Source of the DNA: Methanoculleus marisnigri
GTDB lineage: Archaea; Halobacteriota; Methanomicrobia; Methanomicrobiales; Methanoculleaceae
Assembly: GCA_002503885.1 (NCBI GenBank)
Contig: DASQ01000048.1
Span: forward strand, 1-30,213
Length of the DNA stretch: 30,213 nucleotides
Direction: 5' to 3'
Part shown: positions 24,701 through 30,213 of the stretch, piece after piece
Layout: every line of letters starts with the position of its first letter
How positions within the stretch are numbered: the first letter of the stretch is position 1
The notes under the pieces: model-generated
What the model saw: the letters and a program-made list of their open reading frames with translations, nothing else
What the model was told of the DNA's origin: nothing
Databases searched by the model: none
Made by a program: the position numbers and the translations under genes

Positions 24701-24817
24701 GCGCCCCGGTCCGATCCCGACTCCTGTCCGGGTTACTGTGACTTCAAGACAGTCTGCCGGTTTAATAGCCTGCGGCTGCTCGCTATCGAGGAGGTGCGTG
24801 AAGATGGGACTGACTGA
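21710..24817 (+). CDS. addB: AddB-like helicase-nuclease subunit (PD-(D/E)XK)
   Basis: A 1035-aa protein of the AddB/RexB type, partner of AddA in processing double-strand ends. The N-terminal helicase-like part keeps the fold pattern (GTVFIVPTSYLVREIMHRL, then YGLFEPMPCERDLL) but has no intact Walker A. The C-terminal RecB-type nuclease has GRIDRVDC and D896-Y-K898 in LIADYKTGS. Cysteines C723 (ADCPFRFY) and C1006, C1010, C1016 (CPGYCDFKTVC) are placed as the iron-sulfur cluster ligands of AddB. It overlaps addA by 14 bp. AddB is usual in bacteria, so transfer is likely. Confidence 0.85.
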   Translation: MPRAVLYRHIPGAQLDEFIRQFRKAAVQDPLGTVFIVPTSYLVREIMHRLEEEGAPIVASAVTTLQGFAQKVFLDNATIETLISDAESRLILTDILTANAARFPLLAGVKTVDELATLFSVLIMRKINYPDALGDLQSGKSAEIEALFDAYLQFLKDHSLVDGSTLFAWATRQFIEMGARPRTVFIYGLFEPMPCERDLLLVLRDYVDEFHYALPFAENPAVFTDDGRWLHPDTVIAGERRSSLANLFSRREPGDSGGFIRIAERRDGLDEVRAIAQEICDLIAGGVRPGEIAVAFPDLDQAFLYVEEVFADFNLPYAASSGQALLRSPLTRAMLDVLTVPVFGYRREDVVALLSSPYILFTWSTSEVDLLSREARIVAGAGTWDRRLAGLAATLEEEQAALDAPDYAQQRLAQKIARIETVREGIRCLFADLACLEGKKTLAEHLTTYRSLLARWHCPAMPEEGDPGVLEREARDLRAFVDLLEAIERFTRVLPEQQMSLVEFSSLLGLLAAGTRSSRKRNRNAVQVVGVRELTHLSIPYLFLADLVEGVMPRLTTRLPFTTDLETRRLGTRSKADVLREERYYFIAALLAAHKRVYLSYPSADGGSPVIRSGFVDAVRETISTEPWGGSDFPSSRIAAARKAGALLARGEFARGVAGLPPALTIGEAVRRLIIENECRKGAYDSPYDGLLTGEPAITATLAERYGAMAVFSPTALEMYADCPFRFYLARVLGLEPLPAVDLDLTALERGSLLHKIAFRFYAGWRGDGNGAITETSYPAALQQILAIGRDETARLLFDSPAWLVEKEHLVGSPHVGRGLLERFLSHEVETASSTFVPHAFELSFGLPVAAGTCDPASTPDAIAIPLGGTDGEVVRIRGRIDRVDCLPDGRFLIADYKTGSSHPSLKNIEAGKAFQLPLYLRAVETLTAMQGVAGCYYTLRRGEIRNQPVFWSASLKDQFKPFSVSSRSGVADVRALVDTSLAHVSRCLEGIRSGWFAPRSDPDSCPGYCDFKTVCRFNSLRLLAIEEVREDGTD

Positions 24818-27800
24818 CCGGCAGAAGCAGGCCGCCCTCGACCACGCGAGGAGCAAGTGCGTCACCGCTGGAGCGGGCACCGGGAAGACCTATGTCCTGG
24901 TGCAGAAGTATATCGACCTGCTCGAGAGCAGGAATGATCTCAGTGTCGCGAATATTCTTGCGCTGACCTTCACCGAGAAGGCAGCCGCAGAGATGAAGAT
25001 CCGCGTCCGGGAGGCGCTCGCGAAGAAGGAGGGTGCTCGATGGGATAGCCTCCGCGACGAATTTCTCTGGGCAAACATCTCGACCTTCCATTCCTTCTGC
25101 GCCCAGGTGCTCCGGGAGTTCCCCCTCGAGGCCGGCGTCGCCCCCGGGTTTGCCGTCCTCGATGAGCGGGAAACAGCACGACTCAGAAACGAGGTTATAG
25201 ATGCATTCGTCTACAGTGAGCCACCTGAAACCTGCCGGGACGCGCTGGTTGGTGTGCTCCGGATGGCTGGTGTGCACGAGCTGAAAAACACCCTTGAGCG
25301 GCTCTCCTCGCGCCGTGAGGTTGCAGAGCAGTTCTTCGCTGCCCTCGCCGGGAGTGAGGAGGTGGTGCTCGACACGTGGAGGGCGGCTGTGGAGCGGTGC
25401 CGGGAGGAGGAACTCGCGATCTTCGCGGCCGCTGCAGGAGCCTCGATCAGTACCCTGCAGGACCTCGCAGCCCGCTGCCCCGGCGCTGCCGACCCGGGCC
25501 TGGTCTACCTCCGCGCAGTCGAGCCGCACCTCCCCTCCATCGCCGCCGGAGAGTGCGGGGTGGTCAGGGCGCTCGTGGAGATCCACGCCGACTCAAAGTT
25601 CCGGGCGAATATGGGGAGAAAGCCGAACTGGCAGGGGGACGACCTTGACAGGCTCCGGGAAGCCTACAAGAACCTCAACACCTGCCTCAAGGCGCATGGC
25701 GAGTTCCTTTCGCTCACGATCGACTTGGACGATCCGTTCACCCGGGCGACGCTCGACTACCTCCGTGACCTCGGCGTGGTATTTGCGGCCTACTCCGATG
25801 CGGTTGATACCGAGAAGCGGCACCGGAACGCGCTGGACTTCGCTGACCTGATCGATCGAACTCATCGGCTCTTCCGTGAACACGACGCGATCGTGGAGGC
25901 GCATTTCCGGAGGCGCTTCCGGTTTGTTCTGGTTGACGAGTTCCAGGACACCGATCCCGTGCAGAACGGGATTATATGCTCGATCCTCGGCGATCTCACA
26001 GACACTTCGGCGAAACTCTTCGTCGTCGGCGACCCGAAGCAGTCCATCTACCTCTTCCGGGACGCCGATGTCACGCAGTTTAAGTGCACCCGCGACCTGA
26101 TCGAGCAGACCCTCGGTGGGGAGGCCATCCCGCTCGACGTCAACTTCCGGAGCACGCCCGCAATCGTCGGGTTTGTCAATGCTATCTTCGGGGCGCTGAT
26201 GGCGGAATCTGCGCGACCCTGGGAGTTCCAGTACGAACCGCTGGAGGCGTTTCGGAAGGACGACGCCGGCTCGGTCGAGTTCCTCCTCGTCCCGAAGGCC
26301 GATGGCCGGCAGTCCGGCCGGCGTGCCGAGGCGGAGATGGTCGCCCGGAAGATCCAGAACCTCATCGAGTACGAGAAGCGGCGCGTCTACTGGGACCGGG
26401 AAGGAAAGCACCTTGACGAGCCCCGGCCAGCGGAGTATCGGGATGTGGCCATCCTCCTTGAGCGGCGAACGAACCTTGCCACCTACGAGTGGGCGCTCGT
26501 CCGCTATGGCATCCCTTACCACGTCCACGCAGGTATTGGGTTCTATGGGCGGCAGGAGGTCTACGACCTCCACAACATCCTCCGCTTCCTGGAGAATGCA
26601 TTGGACGACGTTGCGCTCTACGGGCTGCTCCGGTCGCCCTACTTCGGTTTCTCCGACGCCCGGCTTTACACTGTCGCCCGGTCCGGCTCCCCGGAGAACT
26701 CCCTCTGGGAGCGGCTGGAGCGGTTCGCGTCTGAGCACTCCGAGGTGGGCATCACCGCGGCAGTGCAACTTCTCAGGTCGTGGCTCCTGCACGCTCGCCG
26801 GGTCTCTCCCGCCGACCTCCTCACCCGGATTGTCTCCGGGTCGGGGATCTCCATCGTCCTCGGTGGCACGCCGGGCGGCGAACAGGCAGCCGCGAATGTC
26901 GAGAAGGTGGTTGCCCTCGTCCGGAATATGGAGGCGAGCGGCTACGGCACGCTCGCCGAGGTCGTCCGGGAGCTTGGAACCTGCATCGACGATGGCGAGC
27001 GGGAAGGTGATGCAATGCTTGACCTGACGACTGCGAACGCGGTCTCGATCATGACGGTGCACGCCTCGAAGGGGCTCGAGTTCCCGATCGTGATCGTCCC
27101 CGACCTTGCCGAGCCGTTCCGGGCAGGTGGCAACACCGTCATGGTGGAGGATGGGCTGCGGCTCGGGGTCACGATACCAGATCCGGCAAACGACCACGAG
27201 CGCGAGGAGGCGCCCATCCTGAAGGTCCTCAAGCGGGAGTACCGGCAGAAGGAGAAGGCCGAGCAGAAACGCCTCTTCTACGTCGCCGTGACGCGGGCAA
27301 AGGATCACCTGATCCTCTGCGGCGAGATGCCGGCCGAGGTCCCGAAAACCCTGGAGGATGCGAAAAACCGGATAGGCTGGCTCGCCCACTGTGTCGGGCT
27401 CTGCGATGATGTCTGCATACGAGGAGCGGCCGAGATCACCATTCCTGGTGAAGAGCCCCCGCTTTGCATCTCTCTCGTTAGAGATCCTGCAGCAATATGC
27501 GCAGAACCGCAGCAAATCGGGCCCACGCACCTTTTCCTGCCGGGCGATGGGGCCGGGGTGTCGGCGGGTGTGTCTCCTGTAGAGGTCGATGAAGAGGAGC
27601 ACGTGTACTCAGCGAGCGAGATCCGGCAGTACCTCCGCTGCCCGCTCGCGTACGAGCGCAAATTCCGGCTCAACAACCCGACGCAGCCGATCCGTGAGGC
27701 ATCCGGGGTAATGGATGCAAAAACGCGGGGGCTGATCGTCCACGAGGTCTTCCGGGGCAGAGACCCCGGAGCCGTGCTGCGGCGCTACGGGGTTGAGGAT

Positions 27801-28271
27801 GATAGCATCGTGGGTGAATACCAGATACTCTATGACCGCTTCCGTGCGGCAGAGGTGATGCAGGGGGTTACGAACGACTACTGCGAGGTGCCGTTCCGGA
27901 CAAGCATCGGTGGTGTGAAGTTCAAAGGCGCCATCGACCGACTCGTCCGGCGGCCGGACGGCACCTGGGTGCTCATCGACTATAAGACAGGTGCTGCTGA
28001 TGTGGACCATGTCCCGGAAAAAATCGAGGATTACGCAGTCCAGATAACCATCTATCGGCTTGCTGCCGAGCATATTCTGGGTGAGGCAGTCAAACCTTTT
28101 CTCTATTTTGTCGATAGCGACCGCTGGGTGGAGGTCGCGGTAGACGGACAGAGAGTTCCTGGTGAGATTCGTGATGCGGTTTCCGGCATCGAGCGGCAGC
28201 TGTTCCGGATGCCGGAGTGCGAAGGGTGCAGCGGCAACGATGGGTGCCGGAGATCGGGTCGTGGAGCATGA
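24804..28271 (+). CDS. addA: AddA-like UvrD/RecB helicase-nuclease
   Basis: A 1155-aa SF1 helicase with a C-terminal nuclease. All helicase motifs are visible: Walker A AGAGTGKT (22-29), Ia ALTFTEKAAAEMK, STFHSFC, II VLVDEFQDTD, III VVGDPKQSIYLFRDAD, IV NFRST, V MTVHASKGLEFP and VI RLFYVAVTRAKDHL. The RecB-type nuclease has EIRQYLRCPLAYERKF, HEVFRG, GAIDRLV and D1059-Y-K1061 (LIDYKTG). With AddB it would unwind and cut linear DNA ends. ATG 24804 follows GAGGAGG (24788-24794), overlapping addB's last codons. Confidence 0.92.
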   Translation: MGLTDRQKQAALDHARSKCVTAGAGTGKTYVLVQKYIDLLESRNDLSVANILALTFTEKAAAEMKIRVREALAKKEGARWDSLRDEFLWANISTFHSFCAQVLREFPLEAGVAPGFAVLDERETARLRNEVIDAFVYSEPPETCRDALVGVLRMAGVHELKNTLERLSSRREVAEQFFAALAGSEEVVLDTWRAAVERCREEELAIFAAAAGASISTLQDLAARCPGAADPGLVYLRAVEPHLPSIAAGECGVVRALVEIHADSKFRANMGRKPNWQGDDLDRLREAYKNLNTCLKAHGEFLSLTIDLDDPFTRATLDYLRDLGVVFAAYSDAVDTEKRHRNALDFADLIDRTHRLFREHDAIVEAHFRRRFRFVLVDEFQDTDPVQNGIICSILGDLTDTSAKLFVVGDPKQSIYLFRDADVTQFKCTRDLIEQTLGGEAIPLDVNFRSTPAIVGFVNAIFGALMAESARPWEFQYEPLEAFRKDDAGSVEFLLVPKADGRQSGRRAEAEMVARKIQNLIEYEKRRVYWDREGKHLDEPRPAEYRDVAILLERRTNLATYEWALVRYGIPYHVHAGIGFYGRQEVYDLHNILRFLENALDDVALYGLLRSPYFGFSDARLYTVARSGSPENSLWERLERFASEHSEVGITAAVQLLRSWLLHARRVSPADLLTRIVSGSGISIVLGGTPGGEQAAANVEKVVALVRNMEASGYGTLAEVVRELGTCIDDGEREGDAMLDLTTANAVSIMTVHASKGLEFPIVIVPDLAEPFRAGGNTVMVEDGLRLGVTIPDPANDHEREEAPILKVLKREYRQKEKAEQKRLFYVAVTRAKDHLILCGEMPAEVPKTLEDAKNRIGWLAHCVGLCDDVCIRGAAEITIPGEEPPLCISLVRDPAAICAEPQQIGPTHLFLPGDGAGVSAGVSPVEVDEEEHVYSASEIRQYLRCPLAYERKFRLNNPTQPIREASGVMDAKTRGLIVHEVFRGRDPGAVLRRYGVEDDSIVGEYQILYDRFRAAEVMQGVTNDYCEVPFRTSIGGVKFKGAIDRLVRRPDGTWVLIDYKTGAADVDHVPEKIEDYAVQITIYRLAAEHILGEAVKPFLYFVDSDRWVEVAVDGQRVPGEIRDAVSGIERQLFRMPECEGCSGNDGCRRSGRGA

Positions 28272-28546
28272 GCCGTGTGAGGGGGCATCAACGACTCCTG
28301 ATCGGCTGGTCCTCCTGGAACCCCCTGGCAGGAAGTGTCGAAGACTGTTCTGTCTATGGTGATAATGCTGGATGTGATGCTCCTCTGGCCCCTCCGCAAG
28401 TACCCATCAAGTACGGAAACGCCGGCAGATATCTGGACATATGCAGATCGTCGGCAATATTTCCGACATTGATATCAGGAAGCGGGCACTCCGAATACAC
28501 CCCATCAGGTATTCCTCCCGTCTGGTGCCGCCCACCACGGAGTAGT
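28272..28546. other. Intergenic region between addA and the RhuM gene
   Basis: Convergent genes face each other here. No gene, RNA or repeat is supported. A forward frame is open from 28217 to 28621 but overlaps the ends of both neighbours and has no recognisable protein pattern. Confidence 0.3.
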
Positions 28547-29623
28547 TTATTTCAGGTCTCCAGTAGTCTCATTGTTTTTGTTATCCCGTTCCTCTCCTTC
28601 GGGCGGGTCGGCCTCCTTTAGCATCCGGTCGAAATCGCTCTCAAAAAGTCTGTCCTGAACAACGCGGTACTTCTCAAATTCACTCTCTGCGAACTCCTTT
28701 GCCATCTCTTTTGTGGCCTTTCCACGGTCTTCGAGCAGTTTGCGCTCATCGAACTCAAGGAACCGGTCAAGGCGTTTTGCCCAATCCTCCATAGTCATCG
28801 GGATCTTTCTTCTGGCACGCTCTTCAGCAAGGTCAAGCCAGGCGTTGACGATTCTTCCGAGCGATTCAAGTTCTGTTGCGTTCAGATAGTTTTTCGCAAC
28901 CGATACGTCGGTTTTGAGTATCTTCCCGTCAGGGGCTTTTTCCCAGGTGCTAAGGCCCATATGCTTCTTTCTGCTGTCGGCACGCGCCATTATCAGTTCA
29001 GCCGCAGTATTCCCATGTATCGCAAAATGTAATTTGTTCTGAACGTTTGCGAAAAACTCGCGTGTTGTTGGTGCATTCCTGTTGTAGTCGAGGCTTGTAG
29101 TGTATATATCCGTGATCTTCTGGTAGAATCGTCTCTCACTCAGCCGTATCTCCCGAATTTCCGCCAGCAAGCGCTCGAAGTAGTCTTCCCCAAGGAACGT
29201 ACCGTTCTCCATCCGCTTTTTATCAAGTACATATCCTTTAATGGCAAATTCTGTTAACACCTGAGTCGCCCACTGACGGAACTGGGTGGCTCTTCGGGAA
29301 TTGACGCGATACCCAACCGAGATTATGGCATCAAGGTTGTAGTAGTCAAGAGTCCGTGAAACTTCACGATCACCCTCGATTTGAACTGTTAGATATTTTC
29401 TAATAGTTGCATCACGGGTCAACTCGCCGCTTTCGTAGATGTTTTTCAGGTGTACGTTTATTGTCGGAACAGTCACATCGAAGAGCGCCGCCATCATCTT
29501 CTGGCTTAACCAGATGGTTTCGTCCTCATACCTGACCTCGATTGAGTCTTCACCGGCGGCCGAGGTAAATAGCAAAAATTCAACCGTGCTGTTCCGTATC
29601 AGTTTCTTCTCATCTCCGCTCAT
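28547..29623 (-). CDS. RhuM-family protein
   Basis: A 358-aa protein of the RhuM family (first described in Salmonella pathogenicity island 3). Family hallmarks: ETIWLSQKMMAALFDVTVPTI near the N-terminus (an HTH-like segment), LDYYNLDAIISVGYRVNSRRATQFRQWAT, and LNATELESLGRIVNAWLDLAEERA. The biochemical function is not known. RhuM genes are common in mobile and defence-rich regions, sometimes near restriction systems. Length is normal and the gene looks intact. ATG at 29623 is preceded by GGTGG on the reverse strand. It has lower GC than addAB, suggesting separate arrival. Confidence 0.9.
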   Translation of the reverse strand: MSGDEKKLIRNSTVEFLLFTSAAGEDSIEVRYEDETIWLSQKMMAALFDVTVPTINVHLKNIYESGELTRDATIRKYLTVQIEGDREVSRTLDYYNLDAIISVGYRVNSRRATQFRQWATQVLTEFAIKGYVLDKKRMENGTFLGEDYFERLLAEIREIRLSERRFYQKITDIYTTSLDYNRNAPTTREFFANVQNKLHFAIHGNTAAELIMARADSRKKHMGLSTWEKAPDGKILKTDVSVAKNYLNATELESLGRIVNAWLDLAEERARRKIPMTMEDWAKRLDRFLEFDERKLLEDRGKATKEMAKEFAESEFEKYRVVQDRLFESDFDRMLKEADPPEGEERDNKNNETTGDLK

Positions 29624-29863
29624 AGTTCCACCCCTGCTCGTACGATATTGTGGAGACCCTGCCGAACGCCGGGCTTTCTCTTCTGTGATCCCCGGATCTT
29701 CTATGGCGGTTCATGATGCACTCCTCGTTCATATCCGTCAGGGTGGCAGAAACGCCTTCTCCTAACGGCCCGGCCGCCACCCGAGGGGGGATGGCTATTC
29801 GAAACCGGGACGATCTACTCACAGTCGAGCTCCGAACATCTGGATACACTCCTTGACACTCTC

Positions 29864-29983
29864 CCCGGGCTAAAGTCCGGGAGATTCCTGGTTCGTTGAC
29901 CGGGACGTGCACCGCCAGGGTCGGCGGTGTAGCGGTCCCGATCTCCGCAAGCGTAGAGCCGGGTGGGGCACACCCGGCTCTAC
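29864..29983 (+). ncRNA. Candidate structured RNA or IS200/IS605-type end
   Basis: Three stems follow each other: CCCGGGC-TAAA-GTCCGGG (29864-29881, one G-U pair); an outer CGGGAC/GTCCCG (29901-29906/29935-29940) with an inner CACCGCC/GGCGGTG (29910-29916/29923-29929); and GTAGAGCCGGGT-GGGGCAC-ACCCGGCTCTAC (29953-29983, 12 bp perfect). The CCCGGGC-TAAA stem resembles hairpins at IS200/IS605 ends, where TnpB guide RNAs are also made. No tnpB is visible beside it, so it could be a remnant. Strand is a guess. Confidence 0.4.
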
Positions 29984-30137
29984 AGGCATATTGGGCTCTC
30001 CTGGGCATAAAGAATAGCTGTAACCTAACCTCCCGTAGCGATTAGGCGCACGGGACCATCTATTCTCACGATAGTGGCTCCTTTCACCATTATTCGCTTC
30101 CTTTCTCCCTTTTATGTCCGGCTTACTGAGGCGTAAT

Positions 30138-30158
30138 GTGCCTATAAAATTTAGGCAC
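30138..30158. promoter_or_regulatory. TATA-centred dyad
   Basis: GTGCCTA-TAAAATT-TAGGCAC, perfect 7-bp arms around a TATA-like core (CCTATAAAATT). It has the same design as the sites at 1574-1599 and 15492-15520 and may be a repressed promoter for a gene beyond the right edge, or on the other strand. Confidence 0.45.
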
Positions 30159-30213
30159 TGCGATCCGCTTGGCCTTTCGATTCTAATAGGATTACAGAGA
30201 TATTTCCGAAAAA

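Larger units (their letters stand above)
29624..30213. other. Right-edge region without a supported gene
   Basis: Open frames here are short and do not resemble proteins (a reverse one covers 29610-30008). The only structure seen is the hairpin series at 29864-29983 and the dyad at 30138-30158. The AT content rises after about 30000. Confidence 0.3.

Noticed and set aside
25593..27602. Reverse-strand open frame of 669 codons opposite addA
   Set aside because: All helicase motifs lie on the forward strand in this interval; the reverse translation has no recognisable pattern.
1..30213. tRNA or rRNA genes
   Set aside because: I looked for T-loop-like GGTTCGAATCC and acceptor pairing and found none; this is by eye and a covariance-model scan could still find one.

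Overview
The window looks like an accessory region of a methanogenic archaeon, most likely Methanomicrobiales (Methanoculleus-like). The reasons are the GC-rich coding sequence, an Orc1/Cdc6-type initiator gene, archaeal TATA-box promoters 20-40 nt before start codons with short or absent leaders, and a mix of archaeal and bacterial-type genes. This placement is inference; no rRNA or tRNA gene is visible.

Layout. (1) 1-1475: an IS256-family insertion sequence whose left end coincides with base 1 of the window. (2) 1574-9345: a complete Wadjet (Jet) anti-plasmid SMC system in the order jetD-jetA-jetB-jetC, all overlapping, behind a TATA-containing dyad. (3) 9346-12057: a degenerate and an intact copy of a small coiled-coil/membrane protein gene, either side of an AlbA_2/GHKL-type (Schlafen-like) regulator gene. 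(4) 12217-14162: two PemK/MazF-type toxin-antitoxin pairs in opposite orientations, with one strongly signalled orphan gene (13004-13510) between them. (5) 14276-19175: a plasmid- or virus-derived replication module. It holds a cdc6/orc1 gene with an apparent one-base frameshift in its Walker A motif, then a promoter with its TATA box inside an inverted repeat, a leader with two mutually exclusive hairpins, two small coupled genes, and a 985-aa primase-helicase-zinc-finger protein. The low-GC linker of that gene carries ten copies of a 7-bp iteron (GTGCAAA) in all three codon phases, which suggests an origin built into the rep gene. (6) 19176-21416: repeat-rich DNA with two diverged copies of a ~250-280 bp block bracketing a MntA/HepT (MNT-HEPN) toxin-antitoxin pair. 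(7) 21680-28271: an AddB/AddA-like helicase-nuclease pair, with an 11-bp hairpin ending one base before the addB start codon. (8) 28547-29623: a RhuM-family gene. (9) 29624-30213: no convincing gene, but a ~120-nt run of three strong hairpins and another TATA-centred dyad.

Taken together this is a defence and mobile-element island: Wadjet (cleaves small circular DNA), AddAB (degrades linear ends), three toxin-antitoxin modules and a Schlafen-like regulator, mixed with an IS and a replicon remnant. The least routine object is the replication module at 15492-19175, with autoregulation-like sites and iterons embedded in its own coding sequence.
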